A DNA stretch of 64,000 nucleotides, taken from NCBI RefSeq assembly GCF_900103455.1, contig NZ_FNHI01000013.1:1-64000 (forward strand). Reading direction: 5' to 3'. The translations under genes were made by a program, and so were the position numbers. Every line of letters starts with the position of its first letter. Position 1 is the stretch's first letter. This document shows, piece by piece, positions 55,564 through 64,000 of this stretch. The notes under the pieces are model-generated. The model had not been told where the DNA came from and made no database searches. It saw nothing but the letters and a program-made list of their open reading frames with translations. The DNA is from Streptomyces wuyuanensis. GTDB lineage: Bacteria; Actinomycetota; Actinomycetes; Streptomycetales; Streptomycetaceae.

Positions 55564-56697
55564 TCACACTTCCTTTGCCGCGAGTGCCTCTTCCTTCTCC
55601 TCGTGCGCCTTCAGGCGCTGGTTGCGCCGCACGGAGGACCAGAAGGACCAGGCGATCAGGGCCACGCCGATCAGGCCGGTGACGACCTCGGGGACCTCGT
55701 ACTGGATGGTGATCAGCAGGATCACGGCCAGCGCGCCGATCGCGTAGTGGGCGCCGTGCTCCAGGTAGACGTAGTCGTCGAGGGTGCCCTGGCGGACCAG
55801 GTAGACGGTGAGGGACCGGACGTACATGGCGCCGATGCCGAGGCCGAGCGCGATGACCACCGGGTCGTTGCTGACCGCGAAGGCGCCGATGACGCCGTCG
55901 AAGGAGAAGGAGGCGTCGAGCACCTCGAGGTACATGAACATGAAGAACGCGGCCTTGCCGACGAGCTTGGCGGCCGAGACGGGCTTGCCGGCCCGCTTGG
56001 CCTCCTCCTCGGCCTCGTGCTCGCGCTCCTCCTCCTCTTCGAGCTTTTCCTCGAAGAAGCCGGAGAGACCGCCCACGACCATGTACGTGACGAGGCCGGC
56101 GACACCGGCGAGCAGCACCGTGGACGACTTGTCGACGTGCACTCCGCCGTACTGGTGGGCGTGGACGGCGAAGGTCGTCGCGGTGATCAGCAGGATGATC
56201 AGCGCGACACAGGCCGCCAGCATGTCGATCTTGCCCAGCTTGGCCAGGGGCCGCTCCAGCCAGGCGAGCCACTTGATCTCCCGGTCCTCGAAGATGAAGT
56301 CGAGGAAGATCATGAGCAGGAACATGCCGCCGAAGGCCGCGATGGCGGGGTGGGCGTCGGTGACCAGTTCCTCGTAGCGGGCGTGGTCGTTCAGGGCGAG
56401 GTCGACCGCCTCGATGGGGCCGAGTTGCGCCGTGACCGAGACGATCACGACGGGGAACACCAGCCGCATGCCGAAGACGGCGATCAGGATGCCGATGGTG
56501 AGGAAGATCTTCTGCCAGAACTCGCTCATCTTCTTCAGCACGCCGGCGTTGACCACCGCGTTGTCGAAGGAGAGCGAGACCTCCAGAATGGACAGGATCG
56601 CGACGAGCCCGAAAGCCGTCCATCCCCCGTAGAACACCGCAGCGACCAGGCCGAGCGCAGTGACTGCGAACGACCAGCCGAAGGTTTTCAGTACCAC
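55564..56697 (-). CDS. DUF475 (TerC-like) integral membrane protein
   Basis: A 377-residue membrane protein. About nine helices are seen, with the paired acidic motifs of the TerC superfamily: LEVSLSFDNAVVNAGVLKKM and, in the second half, LEVLDASFSFDGVIGAFAVS. A charged cytoplasmic loop (EEKLEEEEEREHEAEEEAKR) separates the halves. TerC-type proteins are linked to metal export and tellurite resistance. It lies within the TerD cluster. Confidence 0.92.
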   Translation of the reverse strand: MVLKTFGWSFAVTALGLVAAVFYGGWTAFGLVAILSILEVSLSFDNAVVNAGVLKKMSEFWQKIFLTIGILIAVFGMRLVFPVVIVSVTAQLGPIEAVDLALNDHARYEELVTDAHPAIAAFGGMFLLMIFLDFIFEDREIKWLAWLERPLAKLGKIDMLAACVALIILLITATTFAVHAHQYGGVHVDKSSTVLLAGVAGLVTYMVVGGLSGFFEEKLEEEEEREHEAEEEAKRAGKPVSAAKLVGKAAFFMFMYLEVLDASFSFDGVIGAFAVSNDPVVIALGLGIGAMYVRSLTVYLVRQGTLDDYVYLEHGAHYAIGALAVILLITIQYEVPEVVTGLIGVALIAWSFWSSVRRNQRLKAHEEKEEALAAKEV

Positions 56698-56856
56698 TGG
56701 CTACCCAATCGTTGTGTACGGAGCTCCCCCGCCGAGAGCGGGATTCCCCCCGCGCCGCACGCGGCTTCCGCTGCATTATCCCCGGGGGCGGGCCCCGGTC
56801 CCCGACAGGGGCCCAGGACCTCCGGCCCCCGCTTTTAACCAAGCCGGAGCAGTGCT

Positions 56857-57432
56857 TTAGGAAACGTTGACCCCGAAGTCTAGAGCGATGCCCCGGAGCC
56901 CCGACGCGTACCCCTGACCCACCGCCCGGAACTTCCATTCGCCCCCGTACCGGTACAGCTCGCCGAAGATCATCGCCGTTTCGGTGGAGGCGTCCTCGCT
57001 CAGGTCGTACCGGGCGAGCTCCTGCCCGTCGGCCTGGTTGACCACGCGGATGAAGGCGTTGCCGACCTGGCCGAACGTCTGGCCGCGATTGTCCGCCTCG
57101 TGGATCGAGACCGGGAAGATGATCTTGTCGCAGTGCGGCGGCACCTTGGTGAGGTCGACGATCAGGGATTCGTCGTCCCCGTCACCCTCACCCGTGAGGT
57201 TGTCGCCGGTGTGCGTGACCGAACCCTCCGGGCTGGTCAGGTTGTTGTAGAAGATGAAGAAGTCGTCCCCCAGCACCCGGCCCGACTGGCAGAGCAGTGC
57301 GCTGGCGTCGAGGTCGAACGGCGCTCCGGTGGTGGAGCGTGCGTCCCAGCCGAGCCCGATGAGGACCTGGGTGAGGTTGGGTGCGGCCTTGGAGAGGGAG
57401 ACATTGCCTCCCTTGGCGAGCGTGACGCCCAT
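56857..57432 (-). CDS. terD: TerD-family calcium-binding stress protein
   Basis: A 191-residue protein of standard length. It begins MGVTLAKGGNVSLSKAAPNL, with FDLDASALLCQSGRVLGDDF, the calcium site DNLTGEGDGDDESLIVDL and the end EWKFRAVGQGYASGLRGIAL. GGGGAGG lies upstream. It is paired with a close paralogue about 90 bp upstream in the same direction, so it is a tandem duplicate. Confidence 0.95.
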   Translation of the reverse strand: MGVTLAKGGNVSLSKAAPNLTQVLIGLGWDARSTTGAPFDLDASALLCQSGRVLGDDFFIFYNNLTSPEGSVTHTGDNLTGEGDGDDESLIVDLTKVPPHCDKIIFPVSIHEADNRGQTFGQVGNAFIRVVNQADGQELARYDLSEDASTETAMIFGELYRYGGEWKFRAVGQGYASGLRGIALDFGVNVS

Positions 57433-57522
57433 GTCGGTGTCCTCCCCTGAACGTACGGAACTGCAGGCGCGTCCGGCGCCGCACGGGTGTGTGCGGCGCC
57501 GGACACTTCAGGTGATGTCGGC

Positions 57523-58098
57523 TCAGACGTTGACGCCGAAGTCCTGCGCGATGCCGCGCAGGCCGGAGGCGTAGCCCTGGCCGATGGCACGGAACTTCCA
57601 CTCCGCGCCGTTGCGGTACAGCTCACCGAAGACCATGGCGGTCTCGGTCGAGGCATCCTCGCTCAGGTCGTACCGGGCGAGCTCCTCGCCGTTGGCCTGG
57701 TTCACCACGCGGATGAACGCGTTGCGGACCTGGCCGAAGGACTGCTGACGGGTCTCGGCGTCGTAGATCGACACCGGGAAAACGATCTTCTGGACGTCGG
57801 CGGGGACCCCGGCCAGGTTGACCTTGATCTGCTCGTCGTCGCCCTCGCCCTCACCGGTGAGGTTGTCACCGGTGTGCTCCACCGAGCCGTCGGGGCTCTT
57901 CAGGTTGTTGAAGAACACGAAGTTGCCGTCGGCCGCAACCTTGCCCTCGGCGTTCGCCAGCAGCGCGCTGGCGTCGAGGTCGAAGTCGGTGCCGGTGGTG
58001 GTACGGACGTCCCAGCCCAGACCGACGGTGACCGCGGTCAGGTTGGGGGCGGCCTTGGTCAGCGAGACGTTGCCGCCCTTGCTGAGGCTGACTCCCAC
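57523..58098 (-). CDS. terD: TerD-family calcium-binding stress protein, paralogue
   Basis: A 191-residue protein. I chose GTG 58098 (MGVSLSKGGNVSLTKAAPNL), which has GGGAGG six bases upstream and matches the paralogue; the ATG at 58110 covers that ribosome site. It has FDLDASALLANAEGKVAADG, DNLTGEGEGDDEQIKVNLAG and the usual RAIGQGYASGLRGIAQDFGV end. In the TerD family these residues bind two calcium ions. Confidence 0.95.
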   Translation of the reverse strand: MGVSLSKGGNVSLTKAAPNLTAVTVGLGWDVRTTTGTDFDLDASALLANAEGKVAADGNFVFFNNLKSPDGSVEHTGDNLTGEGEGDDEQIKVNLAGVPADVQKIVFPVSIYDAETRQQSFGQVRNAFIRVVNQANGEELARYDLSEDASTETAMVFGELYRNGAEWKFRAIGQGYASGLRGIAQDFGVNV

Positions 58099-58231
58099 GA
58101 GTCCTCCCATGTGGTTTCAGGGGCAGCGCCCCCGTCGTGCGTTGGCATTCGGATCAACGACTGGATCCTAGTGACCGGTTCCCGGGCGAAACAGATAGTT
58201 GGCCCGAAGGATCACAGGGTGTCGATCGCCG

Positions 58232-58690
58232 TCACAGGGTGTCCAGTGCCTTGACGTAGTCGTTCAGGTCGCGTGCGTCGGGCAGGCCGTTGACGACGGT
58301 CCAGCGCACCACGCCCTCCTTGTCGATGATGAAGGTGCCGCGCACCGCGCAGCCCTTGTCCTCGTCGAACACTCCGTACGCCCGCGAGGTCTCGCCGTGC
58401 GGCCAGAAGTCCGACAGCAGCGGGTACTCGAGGCTCTCCTGCTCGGCGAAGACGCGCAGGGTGTGGATGGAGTCGTTGGAGACGGCGAGCAGCTGGGTGT
58501 CGTCGTTGACGAACCTCGGCAGCTCGTCGCGGAGCGCGCAGAGCTCGCCCGTGCACACCCCGGTGAAGGCGAAGGGGTAGAAGAGCAGCACCACGTTCTT
58601 CTCGCCGCGGAAATCGGCCAGCTTCACGGTCCGCCCGTGGTTGTCCTTCAGCTCGAAGTCCGGGGCCTTGGTGCCGACCTCGATCGCCAT
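58232..58690 (-). CDS. AhpE-like thioredoxin peroxidase (peroxiredoxin)
   Basis: A 152-residue peroxiredoxin. The active-site segment is FYPFAFTGVCTGELCALRDE with the peroxidatic C46 and a second cysteine C51; the catalytic Thr/Arg surround is present. AVSNDSIHTLRVFAEQE and GCAVRGTFIIDKEGVVRW follow. It reduces peroxides in the cytoplasm. Between the TerD pair and DUF3052 it fits the known Streptomyces order around aceE. Confidence 0.95.
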   Translation of the reverse strand: MAIEVGTKAPDFELKDNHGRTVKLADFRGEKNVVLLFYPFAFTGVCTGELCALRDELPRFVNDDTQLLAVSNDSIHTLRVFAEQESLEYPLLSDFWPHGETSRAYGVFDEDKGCAVRGTFIIDKEGVVRWTVVNGLPDARDLNDYVKALDTL

Positions 58691-58858
58691 GACTGCCGCA
58701 TCCCTTCGTTGGCCGCTCCGGCACCGGAGCGGCCGACGCGGCCGTGGGCCGCCGCCGCGGCTCCGGGCCGCTGTGATGCCGCCCAGCCTACGCACAGGGA
58801 CGCACGCACAGGGCCCCCGCCGGCGATCAGCCGGCAGGGGCCCCGGGTCAGCTGTGGA

Positions 58859-59287
58859 TCAGCGCTTGGCCTTGGGCGTGACCAGCCTGCTGCCGGTCCA
58901 GTCCTTGCCCGCGTTGATGCTCTTGGTCTGCGAGAGGCCCGCCGTCTGGGCGGCCTCGTTGATGTCACTGGGCTCGACGTAACCGTCACGGCCGGTCTTC
59001 GGCGTCAGCAGCCAGACCACTCCGCCGTCGTCGACCAGACCGATGGCGTCCACGAGCGCGTCCGTAAGGTCGCCGTCCTCGTCGCGGAACCACAGCAGGA
59101 CGACGTCCGCGACGTCGTCGTAGTCCTCGTCGACGAGTTCCTGGCCGATTGCGGCTTCGATGCCCTCACGGAGCTCGTGCTCGACGTCGTCGTCGTAGCC
59201 GATCTCCTGGACCACCTGTCCGGGCTCGAACCCCAGCCTCGCCGCCGGGTTGGTCCGCTCCTCCGCGTGGTCCGCGGTCGCGCTCAC
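58859..59287 (-). CDS. DUF3052 protein
   Basis: A 142-residue acidic protein. RLGFEPGQVVQEIGYDDDVE, DVADVVLLWFRDEDGDLTDA and GVVWLLTPKTGRDGYVEPSD are the DUF3052 marks; the tail is basic (TGSRLVTPKAKR). It is common in actinobacteria next to aceE. It is divergent from aceE; function unknown. Confidence 0.92.
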   Translation of the reverse strand: MSATADHAEERTNPAARLGFEPGQVVQEIGYDDDVEHELREGIEAAIGQELVDEDYDDVADVVLLWFRDEDGDLTDALVDAIGLVDDGGVVWLLTPKTGRDGYVEPSDINEAAQTAGLSQTKSINAGKDWTGSRLVTPKAKR

Positions 59288-59626
59288 GGCTTGCCTCCTG
59301 ATCTTGTTTCGGAAAATGCTTCAGCCGCGCGCGTACGCGAGGCATTGGCCGTAGTCCACACGGGCGGGACGGATCGCGCAAGTACCCGGCCGCCGAGACC
59401 GCCGAAACGGTGACGTTTACGGCCGTGTCGCCCCAACTCCGGGGACGGGCTTCCGTCCGCCCTGGTGAGTCGCGCTCACCCCTTCGCACCCTTTGTACGC
59501 TTCCGCGCCCACGGTTCGCCAATCGGGGCCGGTTGGTTACCGTTCGGTAGAGATGACGTTTTGCTCCCCGGGGGTACACGATGGGGAGCGCGTAACGACA
59601 TACCAACCGACCAGCGAAGGAACAGC
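59288..59626. other. 339-bp divergent promoter region upstream of aceE
   Basis: It should contain the promoters of DUF3052 (minus) and aceE (plus). An AT-richer block around 59525-59575 (for example GTTACCGTTCGGTAGAGATG) is the best candidate for the aceE promoter. No gene or clear terminator is seen. Confidence 0.5.
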
Positions 59627-62374
59627 GTGGCTTCCGGATCAGATCGCAACCCGATCATCATTGGCGGCCTTCCGAGCCAGGTCCCGGACTTCGATCCGGA
59701 GGAGACCCAGGAGTGGCTCGACTCGCTCGACGCCGCCGTCGACGAGCGCGGCCGCGAGCGGGCCCGCTACCTCATGCTGCGACTGATCGAGCGGGCCCGC
59801 GAGAAGCGCGTGGCCGTGCCCGAGATGCGCAGCACGGACTACGTGAACACCATCGCGACCAAGGACGAGCCGTTCTTCCCCGGCAACGAGGAGATCGAGC
59901 GCAGGATCCTGAACGCCACCCGCTGGAACGCCGCGGTGATGGTGTCCCGCGCCCAGCGCCCCGGGATCGGCGTCGGCGGCCACATCGCCACCTTCGCGTC
60001 CTCCGCCTCCCTCTACGACGTGGGCTTCAACCACTTCTTCCGCGGCAAGGACGAGGGCGACGGCGGCGACCAGATCTTCTTCCAGGGCCACGCCTCGCCC
60101 GGCGTCTACGCCCGCGCGTTCCTGCTGGACCGACTGAACGAGACCCAGCTCGACGCCTTCCGCCAGGAGAAGTCGAAGTTCCCGAACGGCCTGTCGTCCT
60201 ATCCGCACCCGCGGCTGATGCCGGACTTCTGGGAGTTCCCGACCGTCTCGATGGGCCTCGGCCCGATCGGCGCGATCTACCAGGCGCGGATGAACCGCTA
60301 CATGGAGGCGCGCGGCATCGCCGACACCTCCCGCTCGCACGTGTGGGCCTTCCTCGGCGACGGCGAGATGGACGAGCCGGAGTCGCTCGGCCAGCTGTCG
60401 ATCGCCGCCCGTGAGGGCCTGGACAACCTGACGTTCGTGGTCAACTGCAATCTGCAGCGGCTCGACGGCCCGGTGCGCGGCAACGGCAAGATCATCCAGG
60501 AACTGGAGTCGATCTTCCGCGGCGCCGGCTGGAACGTGATCAAGCTGATCTGGGACCGCACCTGGGACCCGCTGCTCGCCCGGGACCGCGACGGCCTCCT
60601 GGTCAACAAGCTGAACACGACGCCGGACGGCCAGTTCCAGACGTACGCGACGGAGACCGGTGACTACATCCGCCGGCACTTCTTCGGCGACGACCAGCGG
60701 CTGCGCGCCATGGTCGAGAACATGACCGACGACCAGATCCTCCACCTCGGCCGCGGCGGCCACGACCACCGGAAGATCTTCGCGGCCTACTCCGCGGCCC
60801 GCGCCCACAAGGGCCAGCCGACCGTGATCCTGGCCCAGACGGTCAAGGGCTGGACGCTTGGCCCGAACTTCGAGGGCCGCAACGCGACCCACCAGATGAA
60901 GAAGCTGACGGTCGACGACCTCAAGGGCTTCCGCGACCGGCTGCACCTCCCGATCAGCGACGCACAGCTGGAGTCCGGCCTGCCGCCGTACTACCACCCG
61001 GGCCGCGACTCGGAGGAGATCCAGTACATGCACGACCGCCGCAAGGGCCTGGGCGGGTACGTCCCGACCCGCGTCGTGCGGTCGCAGCCGCTGGCCCTGC
61101 CGGACGACAAGACGTACGCGGCCGTGAAGAAGGGCTCCGGCCAGCAGTCGATCGCCACCACCATGGCGTTCGTACGACTGCTGAAGGACCTCATGCGGGA
61201 CAAGGAGATCGGCAAGCGGTTCGTGCTGATCGCGCCGGACGAGTACCGCACGTTCGGCATGGACTCGTTCTTCCCGAGCGCGAAGATCTACAACCCGCTC
61301 GGCCAGCAGTACGAGGCCGTGGACCGTGAGCTGCTCCTCGCGTACAAGGAGTCGCCGACCGGGCAGATGCTGCACGACGGCATCTCGGAGGCGGGCTGCA
61401 CCGCCTCGCTGATCGCGGCCGGCTCGGCCTACGCCACCCACGGCGAACCGCTGATCCCGGTCTACGTCTTCTACTCGATGTTCGGTTTCCAGCGGACCGG
61501 TGACCAGTTCTGGCAGATGGCCGACCAGCTCTCGCGCGGGTTCGTACTCGGCGCGACCGCCGGGCGCACGACCCTGACCGGTGAAGGTCTGCAGCACGCG
61601 GACGGCCACTCCCAGCTACTGGCCTCCACGAACCCGGCCTGTGTCGCGTACGACCCGGCGTTCGGCTTCGAGATCGCGCACATCGTCAAGGACGGTCTGC
61701 GCCGGATGTACGGCGGCGACGCCGAGCACCCGCACGGCGAGGACGTCTTCTACTACCTGACCGTCTACAACGAGCCCATCCAGCACCCGGCCGAGCCCGA
61801 GAACGTCGACGTGGAGGGCATCCTCAAGGGCATCCACCGCTTCAAGGAGGGCGAGGCGGGCCAGATCCCGGCGCAGATCATGGCGTCCGGTGTGGCCGTG
61901 CCGTGGGCCCTGGAGGCGCAGCGGATCCTCGCCGAGGAGTGGAACGTCAGGGCCGGGGTCTGGTCGGCGACCTCCTGGAACGAGCTGCGCCGCGAGGCCG
62001 TGGCGACGGAGGAGTACAACCTGCTCCACCCCGAGGAGGAGCAGCGCGTCCCGTACGTGACGCGGAAGCTCGGCGGCGCCGAGGGCCCGTTCGTGGCCGT
62101 GTCCGACTGGATGCGTTCCGTACCGGACCAGATCGCCCGCTGGGTGCCCGGCCGCTACACCTCGCTGGGGGCGGACGGATTCGGCTTCGCGGACACCCGG
62201 GGTGCGGCCCGCCGGTACTTCCACATCGACGCCCAGTCGATCGTGCTGGCGGTCCTCACCGAGCTGGCCCAGGAGGGCAAGGTCGACCGCTCGGTGCTGA
62301 AGCAGGCCGTGGACCGCTACCAGCTGCTGGACGTGGCGGCGGCCGACCCGGGTGCCGCCGGCGGCGACGCGTAG
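59627..62374 (+). CDS. aceE: Pyruvate dehydrogenase E1 component (homodimeric)
   Basis: A 915-residue enzyme that decarboxylates pyruvate with thiamine diphosphate and loads the acetyl group on lipoyl-E2. GTG 59627 has GAAGGA upstream. Marks are DYVNTIATKDEPFFPGNEEI, WAFLGDGEMDEPESLGQLSI with the diphosphate-binding GDG and later VVNCNLQRLDGPV (N), and the E1 C-terminal part GVAVPWALEAQRILAEEWNV. The length is usual for the homodimeric bacterial type. It is a monocistronic-looking host housekeeping gene. Confidence 0.97.
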   Translation: MASGSDRNPIIIGGLPSQVPDFDPEETQEWLDSLDAAVDERGRERARYLMLRLIERAREKRVAVPEMRSTDYVNTIATKDEPFFPGNEEIERRILNATRWNAAVMVSRAQRPGIGVGGHIATFASSASLYDVGFNHFFRGKDEGDGGDQIFFQGHASPGVYARAFLLDRLNETQLDAFRQEKSKFPNGLSSYPHPRLMPDFWEFPTVSMGLGPIGAIYQARMNRYMEARGIADTSRSHVWAFLGDGEMDEPESLGQLSIAAREGLDNLTFVVNCNLQRLDGPVRGNGKIIQELESIFRGAGWNVIKLIWDRTWDPLLARDRDGLLVNKLNTTPDGQFQTYATETGDYIRRHFFGDDQRLRAMVENMTDDQILHLGRGGHDHRKIFAAYSAARAHKGQPTVILAQTVKGWTLGPNFEGRNATHQMKKLTVDDLKGFRDRLHLPISDAQLESGLPPYYHPGRDSEEIQYMHDRRKGLGGYVPTRVVRSQPLALPDDKTYAAVKKGSGQQSIATTMAFVRLLKDLMRDKEIGKRFVLIAPDEYRTFGMDSFFPSAKIYNPLGQQYEAVDRELLLAYKESPTGQMLHDGISEAGCTASLIAAGSAYATHGEPLIPVYVFYSMFGFQRTGDQFWQMADQLSRGFVLGATAGRTTLTGEGLQHADGHSQLLASTNPACVAYDPAFGFEIAHIVKDGLRRMYGGDAEHPHGEDVFYYLTVYNEPIQHPAEPENVDVEGILKGIHRFKEGEAGQIPAQIMASGVAVPWALEAQRILAEEWNVRAGVWSATSWNELRREAVATEEYNLLHPEEEQRVPYVTRKLGGAEGPFVAVSDWMRSVPDQIARWVPGRYTSLGADGFGFADTRGAARRYFHIDAQSIVLAVLTELAQEGKVDRSVLKQAVDRYQLLDVAAADPGAAGGDA

Positions 62375-62477
62375 GTGTGCCGGGGACGGACCCGCGCGGG
62401 CGTCCCCGTGCCCGGACGGACACGCGTGGGCGGGTGCGGGGGGAGGGCTCCCTCCGCACCCGCCTACGATCCCGGGC

Positions 62478-63257
62478 ATGAAGGAACGTACGGCGCAGAT
62501 GCGCTGGGAGGCCCGCACGCAGGGGCCGCTGCTGGTGCTCGCCGTGGTGTTCGGCCTCGCGTACGCGGTGCCGATCGTGCTGCCGGACGCCCCCGGGTGG
62601 GCCCACCAGGGCTGCCGGATCGTGGAGTGGACCGTCTGGGGCGCTTTCGCCGCCGACTACCTGGTGCGGCTGTCGCTGGCCCCGTACAAGTGGCTCTTCG
62701 TGCGGAGGCATCCGCTGGACCTGCTCGCGGTGCTGCTGCCGCTGGTGCAGCCGCTGCGGCTGCTGCGGGTGGTCTCCACGCTCCTCCTGGTCGGCCGGCG
62801 GGCCCGGATGGCCCCGCAGATCACGCTCACCACGTATGTGGCGGGTGCGGTGGTCGGGCTGATGATGTTCGGCTCGCTCGCGGTGCTGGCCGTCGAGCGG
62901 GACGCGCCGGAGGGGAACATCCGGACGCTGGGTGACGCCGTGTGGTGGTCGTTCACCACGATGACGACCGTCGGCTACGGCGACCACGCGCCGACGACGG
63001 GCCTGGGACGGGTGCTCGCGGTCGGGCTGATGCTGTCCGGAATCGCGCTCCTCGGTGTCGTCACCGCCAACATCGCGGCCTGGTTCATCTCCCGCTTCGA
63101 GCGCGACGACGCCGAGGAGCGCCGCCGCACGGCCCTCCTGGAGGCCCTGACCCAGGAGGTCAGGGAGCTGCGGGCGGAGGTGGCGCGGCTGTCGGCGGGG
63201 CCGTCGGCCGCGGCCGACGAGCCCGCCGTACCGCCCCCTAGTTCTCCCACACCTTGA
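62478..63257 (+). CDS. Voltage-gated-type potassium channel
   Basis: A 259-residue channel. The selectivity filter is TTMTTVGYGDHAPTTG, between a pore helix (WWSFTTM) and the last membrane helix (LGRVLAVGLMLSGIALLGVV). Earlier helices include LVLAVVFGLAYAVPIVL and RRHPLDLLAVLLPLVQPLRL with an arginine-containing S4-like segment (LRLLRVVSTLLLVGRRAR). The C-terminal coiled coil (LLEALTQEVRELRAEVARL) would hold the tetramer. Probably K+ selective. Confidence 0.92.
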   Translation: MKERTAQMRWEARTQGPLLVLAVVFGLAYAVPIVLPDAPGWAHQGCRIVEWTVWGAFAADYLVRLSLAPYKWLFVRRHPLDLLAVLLPLVQPLRLLRVVSTLLLVGRRARMAPQITLTTYVAGAVVGLMMFGSLAVLAVERDAPEGNIRTLGDAVWWSFTTMTTVGYGDHAPTTGLGRVLAVGLMLSGIALLGVVTANIAAWFISRFERDDAEERRRTALLEALTQEVRELRAEVARLSAGPSAAADEPAVPPPSSPTP

Positions 63258-63660
63258 ACGCCCGTACCCGGTACGGGGTCTGCGGCACCCAGGTCCCGCC
63301 GCCCGGGTACGTCTCGAACTCACCGGTCTCCGCGCACTCCGCCGACTGGTAGGCGGTGACGGGGCGGCCGGTGCGGTTGGCGAGGGCCTGGGCGCCGGCG
63401 CCCGCCGGGAGCGGAACGCAGGACTCGATGTCGATGCCGGACAGCTCGTGGACCTGGCGTGCCCCCGTGAAGCCCGGTTTCGCCCAGAGGCAGAGCTCGC
63501 CGGGGGCACAGCTGCCGAGCCGGGGCGGCGCGGCCTGCCCGCTCGGCGCCGCCGGTGCCGGGACGGCCGGAGCAGCGGGCCGGGGCACGGAGGCAGCGGC
63601 GGCGGGTGCGAGCAGGCACAGGGCGGCCAGGGCCGCTGTGGTGAGGACGGTCGTACGCAT
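63238..63660 (-). CDS. Secreted peptidase-inhibitor I36-like protein
   Basis: A 140-residue protein with a signal peptide (MRTTVLTTAALAALCLLAPA, cleavage after ASA-like residues near 24). The mature part has CAPGELCLWAKPGFTGARQV, IESCVPLP and AECAETGEFETYPGGGTWVP: four cysteines and the pattern of the I36/beta-gamma-crystallin-like inhibitor family of Streptomyces. The stop overlaps the end of the convergent channel gene. Confidence 0.85.
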   Translation of the reverse strand: MRTTVLTTAALAALCLLAPAAAASVPRPAAPAVPAPAAPSGQAAPPRLGSCAPGELCLWAKPGFTGARQVHELSGIDIESCVPLPAGAGAQALANRTGRPVTAYQSAECAETGEFETYPGGGTWVPQTPYRVRAFKVWEN

Positions 63661-63831
63661 GTGGATCTACCCCCGTGTCGGTGTGTCGGCAGGTGACCCG
63701 TACGGCGTCCTGACCGGTCCGCGCCCGTCGGGCCGTCCGTGCTGATCCACGCCGTGGATCACCTGACCGCACCCTGACCGGTGGCGAGGGCGGTCCGGAA
63801 GACCCGCCGGACCGGTTCACCCTGATAGGGG

Positions 63832-63893
63832 ACAGCCCCGCCGGGACCTCCCCCGTGCCCTTCGGCTCGGGAGGGGCCCCACGGCGGGGCTGT
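63832..63893. terminator. Large bidirectional hairpin terminator
   Basis: Twelve-base arms ACAGCCCCGCCG and CGGCGGGGCTGT flank inner CCTCCC/GGGAGG pairing. It lies between the start region of the secreted protein and the end of the next leftward gene. Confidence 0.75.
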
Positions 63894-63937
63894 CGCGCAC
63901 GAGGGGTCGGCGCCTCGCGGGGGCTCGCGGCCCGGGG

Positions 63938-64000
63938 TCAGATGTGGGCCGCGCCCGCACCCGCCTCCGCGTTCTCGCCGCGCTTGGTGAAGAGGGCCAC
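63938..64000 (-). CDS. C-terminal end of a gene entering from the right
   Basis: On the minus strand the last 20 codons read VALFTKRGENAEAGAGAAHI and stop at 63938. Good codon bias and the terminator beyond the stop support a real gene end. The short charged tail resembles those of membrane transporters, but the family cannot be named from this piece. Confidence 0.55.
   Translation of the reverse strand: MALFTKRGENAEAGAGAAHI

Noticed and set aside
59639..61609. Minus-strand open frame of 656 codons opposite aceE
   Set aside because: aceE is certain on the plus strand; the other frame has no domain or start signal.

Overview
The window is Streptomyces-type chromosomal DNA. It is very GC-rich, strongly biased to G or C at third codon positions, and uses many GTG starts and four-base ATGA/GTGA gene overlaps. 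The host block at the right carries families and an order I recall from Streptomyces: DUF4383, FmdB zinc ribbon, NarL-type two-component system, DedA, a TerD stress cluster, AhpE-like peroxiredoxin, DUF3052 and aceE. The species cannot be fixed from the sequence alone.
Layout. (1) 1-1912: debris of an older integrated element. It has the 5' part of an IS256-family transposase, a small membrane protein, and a tyrosine integrase broken by a one-base frameshift that points at the attachment site. (2) 1913-42724: an apparently complete 40.8-kb siphovirus-type prophage. It is bounded by a perfect 44-bp repeat, of which the right copy is the 3' part of tRNA-Val(TAC). (3) 42754-64000: host chromosome.
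Prophage order, left to right: attL with integrase arm-site candidates; integrase and a small overlapping gene (minus strand); repressor and Cro-like genes around operators; a tightly overlapping early operon with an excisionase-like protein, YqaJ exonuclease, ERF annealing protein, two WhiB-like proteins, HNH proteins, and a wHTH replication-type protein that carries five 23-bp palindromic iterons inside its coding region; an isolated minus-strand HTH gene with its own palindromic operator; a cassette of membrane proteins like the spread genes of Streptomyces conjugative elements; then head genes (terminase small and large, portal, minor capsid, scaffold, major capsid, connectors), tail genes (tube, chaperone pair with a -1 frameshift, tape measure, tail-tip protein) and lysis genes (amidase, holin, coiled-coil membrane protein, collagen-like membrane protein). 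The right arm holds two more XRE regulators and small CxxC proteins, then attR and the tRNA.
How it works together. Integration at the tRNA anticodon loop leaves a whole tRNA whose 3' half and terminator come from the phage. Lysogeny is probably set by the divergent repressor/Cro pair at about 3.8-4.7 kb, while the right-arm regulators look like accessory lysogen genes. Replication probably starts at the internal iteron array and uses host helicase and polymerase, because none is encoded. No essential phage module is visibly broken, so the prophage may be inducible. The host part combines a Ter-type stress module (CitE-like lyase, PRTase/TRSP protein, HAD phosphatase, TerD and TerA-like proteins, DUF475 membrane protein) with redox defence and central carbon metabolism (pyruvate dehydrogenase E1).
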